Shown here piece after piece: positions 7,511 through 16,934 of a stretch of DNA of 64,000 nucleotides. The translations under genes and the position numbers were made by a program. Location: the NCBI RefSeq assembly GCF_002920915.1, contig NZ_PQVF01000010.1:62001-126000 (forward strand), written 5' to 3'. The stretch comes from Solitalea longa (lineage in GTDB: Bacteria > Bacteroidota > Bacteroidia > Sphingobacteriales > Sphingobacteriaceae). The stretch's first letter is position 1. The number at the start of each line of letters is the position of its first letter. The notes beneath the pieces were generated by a model that saw only the letters and a program-made list of their open reading frames with translations, had not been told where the DNA came from and made no database searches.

Positions 7511-10500
7511 TTACTCCTTTTCTTCTTCCTCAATCAAAATATCCTGTTGTTCAAAATTACTGCGAACGAAATTACACCAATGGCAATCTTCTTTACCACA
7601 ACCTTGGGTAAACTCATGATTCAAAATTTTTGCATAGGTCGAAGTTATTTGCTGACGTACAATTTCAATATCATCAGGAGTGATCACTACTTTTTCTTTA
7701 TGATATTCATTTTCGTTTACCGGCTCTACAAAGTCAAATTCAGTACTCACCACCTCCCAATCGTTGCTTTTATCACTGTCGACTAATATTTTATAGAACA
7801 CCGCCTGACGCCAATAGTCGCCACCATTAGGATTTTTCTCATCAGGGCGTTTGAATTTATCTTTTGCGTTTTTGTACTTACCGGTTTTGTAATCCACGAC
7901 ATTCGCCTGCTTCCCGTTAAACTCGATCTTATCCAAATTACCTTTAATTGGCACCTGTTCAACGGTTACATTTTTAATGCTTCGTTCCGTTACGGCCACT
8001 TTATTCCATGAGTTTACATATTTCAGATAATATGGTGGAATGATCTTCTTGCCATATTCCATTCGCAGCTTAAATTGCTCCTTGGTAAACGACTCGCGGT
8101 TGCGATGCATGAACCAGGAGAACTGATCAAACAGATAGTTTTCATCCGGGAACTCATCGTTTTCACGCATTCGTATGTATAGTTTGTTCAGCGCCCAGTG
8201 AATGGCCAAACCAAAAGTGGCACTCGGACTTTTACCGGCAGGCACACGAATAAGATTTTGGAAGTAAAAGCGTAATGGGCAATCGAGGTAACTACTCAAA
8301 TGGGTAACACTAAGGGTGTATTTTTGAAGCAGCAGATCAAGGTAGTTTTTATCAATCAACTCGATCTTAGGTTTGTCATCCTCACTAAACTGGGTGAAAA
8401 TAAACTCGAACATCACATCATCAGCTAGCTGTTTACGCTGGATATTGATGCCTGATTCTTGTCGCATCTCAAAAATAAACTGCGAATGTTCCTGCTCTTT
8501 GCCTTTCTTATCTTCCGAAGCATATGAAACAAACAGTGAATGTTTAGCACGCGTTAAGGCCACATAAAACAACCTGCGTGACTCTTCCAGCTCGTTCCCT
8601 TCGGAAATTTTAGTAGTTATTGTATCAGGGTATTTAAAGTTGCGGGTGCCACCGTTTTTCTTGGTAATGTCCCAAATCTTTTTGGTAGTGCCCATTACAA
8701 AAACATATTCAAACTCTAATCCTTTGGAACCATGCGAAGTCATAAAGTTAACTCCGCGTTCAGCAAACAGCGTTTTATTTAAATCGATGGAAATTCCATT
8801 CAACTTCATCAGATCAATCAGATCAACGAACTGCTGTAAGGTTAAGTCTGTTTTCTTCCGATTTTCTTCTTTTAAAAAGTCGAACAAACTGGTAAGTACT
8901 TCCATATACCAGTTGCGTTCTTTCGAATGCATGATATATTTCAGGATCCCGGCTCTTAGAATGATCTTTTCGAACAATTCCTGCAACGTCAGGTTTTGGG
9001 ATTCTTTGACCCAAAATTCGAGGTCCTGGCTTAGTTGTTTTATTTCGGTGGAAGTTTGAGCGTCAAAAAGTGTTAACCGTTTCGGATTGGCTAATTCCGA
9101 TATCCATTTGCGGATTGAGGTTTTCCCAAACACAACATCTGACTCCTTGCTGTTTACCGAATAGTTCTTTCTGAATACCTCCACACTGATCTTAGCCGTT
9201 TCAATTGGTGGGATATTGAAGAAATCATAATGCATGATTTCGAACAAGAGCTCATCACCACTATAAGGCGTATCGATTTCCATTGCCAGGTATCGCAAAA
9301 TATTGATGATATTCTCAACAAATGGCAACGTTAAAAGGTCAATCTTACGTTTGGTATTAACCGCTATGTTTTTTACCGAGAGGTATTTGATCAGCTCTTC
9401 AACCTGGCTGTGGTTACGGTAAATAACGGCAATCTCTTCAGCTGCAACTCCCGATTGAATCAAACTCACTATTTGATTGGCAATGCCCACAATCTCATGA
9501 TCTATGTTGGCATATTCGATGATCTCCGGTAAAGTGGTTAATTGGCTAAGCGAAGCGTTTGATGCTTTCAGGTGTTTATCGAGATTTAATGCTTTTGTTA
9601 ATCGCTCGTTATTGTTGTTGATCAGCTCGCGAGAAGCATCGAGGATGGCTTGCGTTGAGCGATAATTCTCTGTTAGAACAATCGTCTTTAAATCATTTTT
9701 ATAAGTAAAAGCAAAATCCAGAATATTGCTCATGTTGGCTCCCTGGAAACGGAAAATCGATTGATCATCATCGCCCACCACAAAAATGTCGGGTTTCTGA
9801 CGGTCGTCAATTAACATTTGGATCAGCTCATTTTGGGCACCACTGGTATCCTGGTATTCATCAACCAACAGGTATTGAAACTGTTCCTGGTAACGAGCTA
9901 AAAGGTTACTGTCGGATTTAAATGCGTTGAGCACCCAAATGATCATGTCGTCGAAGTCATAACGGTTTCGCGCCCGCATTTTGGCCTGGTATTTAGGATA
10001 TTCCGCCAATGCAGCCCTGAAGGTTTCCATTTTCTTTACTTCTTCATCAATTTTTACCGGATTTGGGTCCCCGGCATTGAATTGTTTATATTTCTTCTTA
10101 TAGAAAAAGCCTTCTTTGGTTGGTAGATCCTCTATATAATCATCTATAGCCTTATTAATCGTTTCAGGTTTCCAGTCTTCCTTTTTGATCAAACTGAAAA
10201 GATTTTTTAAACGATCGCGCTCAAAGTAAACCTCACCGGTAAATCGTTTTAAAGGATTATCGTTACCAATCTCATCAATTAGTTCTTTCAAAAGTTCAGC
10301 TTGCTCGAGGTCAGAAATAGGGTCGAGATTGATCTTTCCAAAATACTCCAGGTTGTCCTGGATAACCTCGTTACAAAAAGAGTGGAAGGTGTAAATATTA
10401 ACGCGGTAGGCATCCGGTCCTATAAAATCGACCAAACGTTTACGCATATTGATAGCGCCAGCTTCCGTAAAGGTTAAGCACAAAATGTTACGGGCATCGG

Positions 10501-10672
10501 TATCAGTGTCTGTCAGAATTTTACCAATACGGGCAGCTAAAATTTGCGTTTTACCCGTTCCTGGTCCAGCCACCACTAAAACAGGTCCGTCGATGGTTTC
10601 AACAGCTTCACGTTGTTTTGCGTTTAATTTAGCTAGGGCTTCGGTAAACTGAGCGGTATAATTGGATGTCAT
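7511..10672 (-). CDS. UvrD/Rep-family helicase fused to a PD-(D/E)XK iron-sulfur nuclease
   Basis: A 1053-residue ATP-dependent DNA helicase. Walker A is GPGTGKT (residues 36-42); superfamily 1 motifs follow: LLVDEYQDTSGAQN (Walker B), VGDDDQSIFRFQGAN (motif III) and ESRRLFYVALTRAKHSL (motif VI). The C-terminal part (from about residue 790) starts LSSYLDCPLRFYF, includes the nuclease core VDYKTGKYK and ends GCGKEDCHWC. One upstream and three downstream cysteines match the 4Fe-4S cluster of AddB/Cas4-like nucleases. It probably acts in DNA break processing, like a one-polypeptide AddA/AddB-type enzyme. No AddB-like partner is next to it. Confidence 0.88.
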   Translation of the reverse strand: MTSNYTAQFTEALAKLNAKQREAVETIDGPVLVVAGPGTGKTQILAARIGKILTDTDTDARNILCLTFTEAGAINMRKRLVDFIGPDAYRVNIYTFHSFCNEVIQDNLEYFGKINLDPISDLEQAELLKELIDEIGNDNPLKRFTGEVYFERDRLKNLFSLIKKEDWKPETINKAIDDYIEDLPTKEGFFYKKKYKQFNAGDPNPVKIDEEVKKMETFRAALAEYPKYQAKMRARNRYDFDDMIIWVLNAFKSDSNLLARYQEQFQYLLVDEYQDTSGAQNELIQMLIDDRQKPDIFVVGDDDQSIFRFQGANMSNILDFAFTYKNDLKTIVLTENYRSTQAILDASRELINNNNERLTKALNLDKHLKASNASLSQLTTLPEIIEYANIDHEIVGIANQIVSLIQSGVAAEEIAVIYRNHSQVEELIKYLSVKNIAVNTKRKIDLLTLPFVENIINILRYLAMEIDTPYSGDELLFEIMHYDFFNIPPIETAKISVEVFRKNYSVNSKESDVVFGKTSIRKWISELANPKRLTLFDAQTSTEIKQLSQDLEFWVKESQNLTLQELFEKIILRAGILKYIMHSKERNWYMEVLTSLFDFLKEENRKKTDLTLQQFVDLIDLMKLNGISIDLNKTLFAERGVNFMTSHGSKGLEFEYVFVMGTTKKIWDITKKNGGTRNFKYPDTITTKISEGNELEESRRLFYVALTRAKHSLFVSYASEDKKGKEQEHSQFIFEMRQESGINIQRKQLADDVMFEFIFTQFSEDDKPKIELIDKNYLDLLLQKYTLSVTHLSSYLDCPLRFYFQNLIRVPAGKSPSATFGLAIHWALNKLYIRMRENDEFPDENYLFDQFSWFMHRNRESFTKEQFKLRMEYGKKIIPPYYLKYVNSWNKVAVTERSIKNVTVEQVPIKGNLDKIEFNGKQANVVDYKTGKYKNAKDKFKRPDEKNPNGGDYWRQAVFYKILVDSDKSNDWEVVSTEFDFVEPVNENEYHKEKVVITPDDIEIVRQQITSTYAKILNHEFTQGCGKEDCHWCNFVRSNFEQQDILIEEEEKE

Positions 10673-10833
10673 TTGAATGGCTGAAATTTAATCTTCGAAA
10701 ATATTAATAATTCCGATGAACAAGTTCACTAATTAATGGTTTAGTAAATATTAAAGTTTGACCAAATGCTGTAAAAAAGCAGATAATTAAAACGGTATTT
10801 AATCTTAATTTTAAGAACCATCAATAAGTTATT

Positions 10834-11334
10834 ATGAAGAAGAAACTTTTATTTATTGTGTGTTTGTTAATAAGCACCGCGTCATTGGTTAGCGCCCAGG
10901 AAGCCCCTAAAATTTATCATCCCGAGGCCAATGCAAAAGAAGAAATGAAAGCAGCTATTGCCAGGGCCAAAAAAGAGGGCAAGCATGTACTATTGCAAAT
11001 TGGCGGTAACTGGTGCAGTTGGTGTTTGCGCTTTAATAAAACGGTAACGGAGGACAAGCAGCTCGATTCGGCTTTAAATGCCAATTATGTTATCTATCAC
11101 CTCAATTATAGTAAAGAAAATAAAAACGAAGAGATACTTGCAGAACTTGGATATCCACAGCGGTTTGGGTTTCCGGTTTTTGTGATTTTAGATAGCAAAG
11201 GTAACCGGTTAAATACGCAAAATAGTGCGTATTTGGAACAGGATAAAGGTTACAGCAAAGCAAAGGTACTGGAGTTCTTTACACAGTGGGGGCCCAAAGC
11301 ACTTGATCCGAAATCCTATCCAAAAGAAAAATAA
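10834..11334 (+). CDS. Exported thioredoxin-family protein
   Basis: A 166-residue protein with a signal peptide (MKKKLLFIVCLLISTASLVSAQ). The mature protein has a thioredoxin fold of the DUF255/thioredoxin_7 type: GGNWCSWCLRFNKT carries a CSWC redox pair, and GFPVFVILDSKGN is the cis-proline region. It probably forms or reduces disulfides, or protects against oxidation, in the periplasm. It is a single gene, 161 bp after the divergent helicase gene start, and shares a bidirectional terminator with the next gene. Confidence 0.88.
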   Translation: MKKKLLFIVCLLISTASLVSAQEAPKIYHPEANAKEEMKAAIARAKKEGKHVLLQIGGNWCSWCLRFNKTVTEDKQLDSALNANYVIYHLNYSKENKNEEILAELGYPQRFGFPVFVILDSKGNRLNTQNSAYLEQDKGYSKAKVLEFFTQWGPKALDPKSYPKEK

Positions 11335-11341
11335 TGAATAA

Positions 11342-11371
11342 AAAAAACCGGAAGCATCTTCCGGTTTTTTT
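11342..11371. terminator. Bidirectional rho-independent terminator
   Basis: AACCGGAAG and CTTCCGGTT (11346-11354 and 11358-11366) pair over a 3-nt loop, with an A run before and a T run after. It serves both the thioredoxin gene (plus) and the membrane-protein gene (minus). Confidence 0.9.
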
Positions 11372-11379
11372 ATTCATTA

Positions 11380-12567
11380 TTACTTTTTAGCGTTGGTTAA
11401 GGGATTGGTGGCAGCTGCCGATTCTTCGGGTCGTTTGCCGGTTCTTAACTGCATCAGTTTATTCAATAGATCGTACCAAAATGGAGCTCCTAATGAAAGG
11501 GCCAAAGCCGTAATAACATAGCCGGCAATTCTGCTTAAAAAACAACCTATTTTACACTGCCAGATGGCCCATTGGGTTGTTGCAGTGCAGTTGCATTTTG
11601 CAGTTCCTCTTCCAATGCTTAATACATTATTAGCAGAGTCTAAGTCAGATTTTAATAGTTTTTTGGCTTCATCAACCAATGCTGTTGAATGAGCAATAAT
11701 TATCGAATCGGCTTTATCTGTTAATTTCTCATCAATAACAATTGAATCACGGGTAATTCTTTTATAAACATGCAGATCATTTTGCTGGGCCTGCTGTTGG
11801 AAGTTCTCGGCCAGTTCTACCATCTTATTGCGGGCATCTTTATCTTTTGAGAGCTTCTGCGTGATCTTAATGCTATCAACGTTAAATATAACAGCGATCA
11901 GCAAACCTATTGCCATCAGTACAATTTGAATATGGCGCTTATACCAGGTAGATGCCCTTTCCATGGTATCGTTAAACCATGTTTCAAGATTTAATTTAAA
12001 TTTATCGAGGTTATATTCCGAGTCGTCAAGCAAACCTTTTAAGAACACCAGCGTTTCGGGATCAATGTTCACTTCTGCATAACTGTTGTTTTTAATCTTA
12101 AAATTGATCTTACCTGTTTCCAATACCTTTTTTATTCGATCCATAGCGTTCTCGCCATTCTCGTTTTCCTTCAGCATATCAATAATTACTTTGGAAAAGT
12201 TTTGGGCGGTAATATAACCCGGCTTGTCGTGCCAGGTATCTTCGGCAAGGTATTTTATAAGCGGATGTTTGTAGAATAAACCCGATAACTTGTGTTTGTA
12301 ACCCTCAACGATCTTATCTTTTGGAGCCAGCGCCGGTGGCAATAGTAATGCGAAAAAGCTTCTTAACCGATCATAATATCGTACCCAAAATGCTTTGTTG
12401 CCATTATTGGAATCACTTAGCATCCGGATAATGGCTCGCTCAAGTATTTTGGCTCTAAAGCTTAACCAGGTAGAAATGATTTCCTGTAAAACCGTGGCTA
12501 GTAAACTGTATAAGAGATAGATGAAAACAAGGCCGATGACCACGTTCAAAACAACGGAACCAAACAT
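11380..12567 (-). CDS. Conserved-type membrane protein of unknown function
   Basis: A 395-residue protein. A hydrophobic N-terminal segment (about residues 5-30, VVIGLVFIYLLYSLLATV) precedes a long soluble region; a second membrane segment lies near residue 215 (IVLMAIGLLIAVIFNV), and a third near the C-terminus (AGYVITALALSLGAPFWYDL). The GAPFWYDLLNKLMQLR ending is a recurring feature of uncharacterised bacterial membrane proteins. Three cysteines cluster near residues 330-350. I do not recognise a function. It stands alone between a terminator and a short repeat region. Confidence 0.75.
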   Translation of the reverse strand: MFGSVVLNVVIGLVFIYLLYSLLATVLQEIISTWLSFRAKILERAIIRMLSDSNNGNKAFWVRYYDRLRSFFALLLPPALAPKDKIVEGYKHKLSGLFYKHPLIKYLAEDTWHDKPGYITAQNFSKVIIDMLKENENGENAMDRIKKVLETGKINFKIKNNSYAEVNIDPETLVFLKGLLDDSEYNLDKFKLNLETWFNDTMERASTWYKRHIQIVLMAIGLLIAVIFNVDSIKITQKLSKDKDARNKMVELAENFQQQAQQNDLHVYKRITRDSIVIDEKLTDKADSIIIAHSTALVDEAKKLLKSDLDSANNVLSIGRGTAKCNCTATTQWAIWQCKIGCFLSRIAGYVITALALSLGAPFWYDLLNKLMQLRTGKRPEESAAATNPLTNAKK

Positions 12568-12643
12568 GTTCAGATAGGTTTTATGTTAGACAATAGGATT
12601 TAGTTCAGCTAAAAATACAATAAAGTTTCCAGATGACAGTCTC

Positions 12644-12678
12644 CAGTCGGCGGTCACCAGTAAGCTTACTGCCGACTG
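12644..12678. repeat. Short inverted repeat with nested palindrome
   Basis: CAGTCGGC (12644-12651) faces GCCGACTG (12671-12678); inside lies the perfect palindrome AGTAAGCTTACT (12659-12670). It sits just past the GH3 gene stop and may act as a terminator or a dispersed repeat; no T run follows. Confidence 0.55.
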
Positions 12679-12700
12679 CAGGCTGGGGACTGAGTAACGT

Positions 12701-14428
12701 CTACAATCCTTGCCCTTCTTTAAATGTAGGGTTAATAGTAACTGGCAGTTTCCCTGTGGTAGTAAGCTGGTGTAAAATAACTTTGGCGGCTGCTTGCTCG
12801 GTGTATTTCGAATCTTCATAAAACACCCAAAGTCCATTGCTTTTTTCTATGCCCGGCAATCCGGCTATGGTATAGGCATTGGCCATTACACTTATATAAG
12901 CCTTTCCGCTTTGTACCAATGCAGTTATTAAGCTGAATACGCTTGAATTATAATCGAGTACACTGCGAGGGCGAGGTCTTTTGTCGTGTATGCCGATAAT
13001 TACCTTATCGAAGTTTTTGAGTTGAGAGCAGATGTTATCCACTGTTTTTTGGTCGGCATCTTTCGCAACCGAAATGCATGCAGCAGGTATTGTCGCACTC
13101 AGGCCTTGTTGAAATAGGGTGTTTTCACCAGTTCCTAACGATAAGATCAATACTTTATCCTTGACTTTAACAATACTGTCAGTCGGTTTAACTAAGGTAG
13201 TAGCGGCAGCTTCGGCTAATTTTGTGTTTAGTACTATAGCATCATCGGGGTTGAGATCTTGTGTCAGATTGGGAATGTATACGGGTTGGTAATGATTCAG
13301 CCCTAACCAATATTTGGCTGCCAAAACTTTTTTGCAGCGTTCATTTATTTCTTTTCTACTTATTTTGTTTTTTCTGATGGCCTTTTGAACGGCTTTGATT
13401 GATTCGGGAAGGTTTTCCACCATTTCAAGCATATCGTTTCCAGCCATTGCCGCCATTACGGCGGCTTCGCCTTTAGGGTGATATTTAACCACTCCTTTCA
13501 TATTCATTGCATCGGTAAACACTAAACCTTTAAAGCCGATGCTATCTTTTAAAATTGCAGTTACAATTGGTTTCGAAAGGGTAGAAGGTAAGTTTTTCGT
13601 GCTATCCAATGATGGAATATTCATATGGGCAACCATCACACCTCCAATACCTGATTGTATTAATTGCCTGAATGGATACATCTCCAGCGTATCCAACCGT
13701 TCTCGGGTGAAATTTAATTGCGGCAGATCATAATGCGAATCGGTTTCGGTATCTCCATGACCTGGAAAATGCTTAGCAGTGGCCAGTAGTCCACCGTCTT
13801 GCATGCCTTTCATAAAAGCGATGCCTTTCCGGGCAACATTGTATTTGTTTTCGCCAAAGGAACGGAAGTTAATCACTGGATTCTTGATGTTATTGTTTAC
13901 GTCCACTACCGGGGCAAAGTTCATCTGTATGCCCGCCCGCTTAAACTGTGCAGCCATTTGTTGTCCCATTTCATAAATAAGCTCATTATTTTGAATAGCG
14001 CCTAAGGTCATCTGGAAAGGATAAGAAACGGTGCTATCCAATCGCATTCCCAACCCCCATTCCCCATCGGTGGTAACCAATGCCGGAATTTTTAATCCAG
14101 CCTGAATATTATTCAATGACAAGGCATTTCTTACAGGTCCACCCTGAAAGGTAATAATTCCTCCTGCCTGATATTTTTGAATTAATTGGGTAATCGAATC
14201 TTGTTTTTCCTTGGATTGATTTGAATATATGGGGACAATAAACAACTGAGCTATACGCTCTTTGCGCTTCATCTTCTTAAAGACCGAATCAACCCATTTA
14301 GGTTTAGATTCAATAACCGAGATCACTCCTTTTTTTTCGGAAATTACTGCGGTTTGCGCATTAGCAAATGATATTGATAAAATCGCTATAAGAATAAGAC
14401 TAAAACAGCTTTTATTAGTATACGTCAT
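12701..14428 (-). CDS. Exported beta-N-acetylhexosaminidase, glycoside hydrolase family 3
   Basis: A 575-residue protein with a signal peptide (MTYTNKSCFSLILIAILSIS, cleaved after NAQ). GH3 landmarks are clear: the KHFPGHGDTETDSHYDLP motif with the His/Asp pair of NagZ-type enzymes, MVAHMNIPSLD, and VFTDAMNMKGV with the nucleophile Asp. A C-terminal GH3 domain follows; no beta-lactamase-like domain is attached. It probably removes N-acetylglucosamine from peptidoglycan fragments in the periplasm. ATG 14428 is chosen because a -7 box TATATTTG (minus strand, 14477-14470) lies upstream and the longer frame would start ahead of it. Confidence 0.9.
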   Translation of the reverse strand: MTYTNKSCFSLILIAILSISFANAQTAVISEKKGVISVIESKPKWVDSVFKKMKRKERIAQLFIVPIYSNQSKEKQDSITQLIQKYQAGGIITFQGGPVRNALSLNNIQAGLKIPALVTTDGEWGLGMRLDSTVSYPFQMTLGAIQNNELIYEMGQQMAAQFKRAGIQMNFAPVVDVNNNIKNPVINFRSFGENKYNVARKGIAFMKGMQDGGLLATAKHFPGHGDTETDSHYDLPQLNFTRERLDTLEMYPFRQLIQSGIGGVMVAHMNIPSLDSTKNLPSTLSKPIVTAILKDSIGFKGLVFTDAMNMKGVVKYHPKGEAAVMAAMAGNDMLEMVENLPESIKAVQKAIRKNKISRKEINERCKKVLAAKYWLGLNHYQPVYIPNLTQDLNPDDAIVLNTKLAEAAATTLVKPTDSIVKVKDKVLILSLGTGENTLFQQGLSATIPAACISVAKDADQKTVDNICSQLKNFDKVIIGIHDKRPRPRSVLDYNSSVFSLITALVQSGKAYISVMANAYTIAGLPGIEKSNGLWVFYEDSKYTEQAAAKVILHQLTTTGKLPVTINPTFKEGQGL

Positions 14429-14698
14429 TATTAAGTAAGGTCTTTCTAAGTTTGTTTTGGTAATCCAAACAAATATAAGAGTTGACACAGCTTTCGTATT
14501 TTAAGTAATGCCAAATTTTCTTTATTCTAATTGCATTCATATGAATTCCTCGTGTCTTTTGTGTGGTGAAGTATACAAGTTTTATAAACTGCCGGCTTTA
14601 AAAATGTGGACTCAGATCGTTACAGGGCCAAAATAGCTCCTGAATTAACCCTAGGTATATATTTTGTATAAAGGCTCAATAAATTGTACAAAATAAGT

Positions 14699-15301
14699 AT
14701 GAAGAAAATATGGATAGCGGCCGGAGCAATTCTGCTGGCATCAAATTTTTGTATGGCTCAGGTAAAACCCGATAATAAAGTGGGCGTTTTACTGGCAGGT
14801 GGTTTAGGCTCTCTTTATCCTCAACAGCAAGATGCTAGTTTTAGCAATACGTATGATCCCGGTTTTGCTTTGAACATTATCACCTATTATCGTTATTATT
14901 TTACTAATAGTATAGCTATTGAACCTGGCGTGGGCTATTTAGCTAATGGTTGGAAAGAGAACTTTACTGTAGGAACCGCAGGTGCTCAGGTGAGTTATGA
15001 GATAAAAAACTCTTATCTCAATATTCCGGTTACAGTCCAGTATGTTTTCAATAAGGTTACTATTGGTGCCGGTCCTGAGATCAACTATTTGTTTAGAACC
15101 AATAGCGACCGATATACTAAAGACAATTTTAATGAGTTTAATTTTGGCTTAACCGGTAGCGTGGATTATAAGTTTTCATATTTTCGGTTTGGGCTTAACT
15201 ACAAATTGGGCTTAGGACAAGTTTATAAAGCAGAGAACAATGTTTTTGAAAAAAATGCTCAAAGTCAGAGTGTGATGCTTAGCTTTAGGTATGAACTATA
15301 G
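14699..15301 (+). CDS. Outer membrane beta-barrel protein, porin/PorT type
   Basis: A 200-residue protein with a signal peptide (MKKIWIAAGAILLASNFCMAQ). The mature part is made of alternating amphipathic strands (YRYYFTNSIAIEPGVGYLA, LNIPVTVQYVF, VTIGAGPEINYLF) and ends in aromatic/hydrophobic residues (MLSFRYEL), as in eight-stranded barrels. Such proteins are common outer membrane components; a transport or structural role cannot be separated. ATG 14699 is preferred to a TTG 15 nt upstream because it starts the signal peptide. A terminator follows. Confidence 0.82.
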   Translation: MKKIWIAAGAILLASNFCMAQVKPDNKVGVLLAGGLGSLYPQQQDASFSNTYDPGFALNIITYYRYYFTNSIAIEPGVGYLANGWKENFTVGTAGAQVSYEIKNSYLNIPVTVQYVFNKVTIGAGPEINYLFRTNSDRYTKDNFNEFNFGLTGSVDYKFSYFRFGLNYKLGLGQVYKAENNVFEKNAQSQSVMLSFRYEL

Positions 15302-15318
15302 CATTAAAAGCAATAAAA

Positions 15319-15345
15319 AAACCGGGCTTTTAACCCGGTTTTTGC
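15319..15345. terminator. Rho-independent terminator, probably bidirectional
   Basis: AAACCGGG (15319-15326) pairs with CCCGGTTT (15334-15341), with an A run before and a T run after, between two convergent genes. Confidence 0.9.
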
Positions 15346-15366
15346 TTTTAAACCTTTTTGCTAGAT

Positions 15367-15990
15367 CTAATTACTTTCGTCTTCACAACTTGGTATTGTA
15401 AAGCAGTTAACATATTTACCCCAATTGTTTCCAGGGAAATCACTATCGCCACCCCATGCTGTTTCGGCTTTTTCACAATCTTTTAACGCCTCTGCATGTG
15501 TTAAGATACATATGCAAGGGCAGTTTGCAAATTTTTCGATTGGGAATTTTTCAATCCAACAACGTACACCGCAGTCAGGATGTTCAGTAGCTACACCCCA
15601 TTCAGTTTTATCAAATTGTCCGGGAATTGCACCGCCTTTAGTGCTGGGCACCTTATTGCAAGGGCCAACATAAGTATGCGTTGTGCCAAGGCTCCACCCT
15701 TCTTTAGTAACAGAATATTGCACATACAGGTAGTTAGCATCCCTGAAAATTCTAATGGTACCAATTAATTTGTCTTGAGGGTTGTTTTTCGGATTGCCTG
15801 CGTAAAGTGGGTACTCCACAGGTTCGGCACAAGGAGATATCGCATCTTCTCCTGTTACATCTTTGTAATTCGAACAGTTGATAGCCTTGGGTTTTTGCTT
15901 AATCTCTTCTGAAGATTTTTGACAACTGTACATTCCTGCGGTCAATGCACCGCCAATAGCCATTACGGCTAGCAAAGCTTTTACTTTCAT
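15367..15990 (-). CDS. Cysteine-rich lipoprotein of unknown function
   Basis: A 207-residue protein with a lipoprotein signal (lipobox GMYSC). The mature chain has eleven further cysteines, including a CPCIC cluster and PDCGVRC, and a C-terminal ETAWGGDSDFPGNNWGKYV segment that I associate with secreted Bacteroidota proteins of unknown role. The pattern suggests a disulfide-bonded surface or periplasmic domain. No enzyme motif is visible. It is a single gene, convergent with the upstream beta-barrel gene. Confidence 0.75.
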   Translation of the reverse strand: MKVKALLAVMAIGGALTAGMYSCQKSSEEIKQKPKAINCSNYKDVTGEDAISPCAEPVEYPLYAGNPKNNPQDKLIGTIRIFRDANYLYVQYSVTKEGWSLGTTHTYVGPCNKVPSTKGGAIPGQFDKTEWGVATEHPDCGVRCWIEKFPIEKFANCPCICILTHAEALKDCEKAETAWGGDSDFPGNNWGKYVNCFTIPSCEDESN

Positions 15991-16225
15991 AGAGCGTAAA
16001 AAATTTAGATTGCTTTGAATTAGTTAATAAACAGTTGTAATTAACAAATTGAATGACAAATTCTTTACAATTGGTTTAGAGCTTATAGTAAAGGTTATTT
16101 AGTTCTTTGTTGTGTTAAAAAATCTTCAACATAGTATGATTTTGTCAACAATTGGTTACACTGAACTTTATAGTACTGGTTCGGCTTTTGCTAATTTTTA
16201 TCAAATAAAAACTAAAAACAACCAG

Positions 16226-16822
16226 ATGAAAAAATTACTTATCATAGTTGTCGCTATTTGCTCATCACTTTCTGTAAAAGCACAAAAGTTTGATTTTGGA
16301 ATTAAGGGAGGTGTAAATTTTGCAAATGCAAGCGATATTAAATTTTCAGGCAGTTTGAGTGAATCTTACAAACAAACAGCCGACGGAGTTACTGGATATC
16401 ATTTAGGTGTTTGGGCTGAATTGGGTAGTTCCTCAATATCTTTCCAACCTGAGTTGTTATATTCCAATAAAGGATTTAAAACGACTAATGAAATGGGTGA
16501 AGAAGCGGAAGTTAAATTAAACTATTTAGATATTCCACTACTTGTCAAATTCAAACCTATTTCACCCTTGCATTTGGTAGCAGGGCCGCAGGTATCTCTC
16601 CAATTGGCCGATAAAATTAGTGGTCCGAGTGATTTTACCAGTGTATTAACTGCCGATAACTTTAAAAATGGAGATTGGGGAGCCATTGTAGGGGCGGGTA
16701 TTACCTTGTCTAATATCCAGATTGATGCGCGTTATGTGTGGGGGTTAAGTAAAGTAACGAGTGACAACCTGGAGTTTAAGAATAAAATGTTCCAGATTTC
16801 ACTGGCGTATAGATTGTTTTAA
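16226..16822 (+). CDS. Outer membrane beta-barrel protein (PorT family-like)
   Basis: A 198-residue protein with a signal peptide (MKKLLIIVVAICSSLSVKAQ). The mature part begins KFDFGIKGGVNFANASD, a typical first strand of Bacteroidota PorT/outer_membrane beta-barrel proteins. Strands YLDIPLLVKFKP, HLVAGPQVSLQLA and a final MFQISLAYRLF follow. ATG 16226 starts the signal peptide; a longer frame begins at 16112 but gives an unlikely N-terminus. The function beyond an outer membrane barrel is unknown. Confidence 0.85.
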   Translation: MKKLLIIVVAICSSLSVKAQKFDFGIKGGVNFANASDIKFSGSLSESYKQTADGVTGYHLGVWAELGSSSISFQPELLYSNKGFKTTNEMGEEAEVKLNYLDIPLLVKFKPISPLHLVAGPQVSLQLADKISGPSDFTSVLTADNFKNGDWGAIVGAGITLSNIQIDARYVWGLSKVTSDNLEFKNKMFQISLAYRLF

Positions 16823-16860
16823 TTAGAATGATCTATATTTTAAAAATTTCAATAAAACGG

Positions 16861-16900
16861 AAACATCCGGGGTCTCTCACCTCCCCGGATGTTTTCATTT
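16861..16900. terminator. Rho-independent terminator between convergent genes
   Basis: A 12-bp perfect stem, AAACATCCGGGG with CCCCGGATGTTT (16861-16872 and 16883-16894), followed by a T-rich tail. It lies between the beta-barrel gene and the ribonucleotide reductase gene, which converge. Confidence 0.88.
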
Positions 16901-16934
16901 TAACCTATGTTTACGCTCGTAGGTTCTGTTTAGT

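Noticed and set aside
12586-12837. 83-codon minus-strand frame overlapping the GH3 gene end
   Set aside because: It overlaps the GH3 3' end in another frame and covers a repeat; no features support it.
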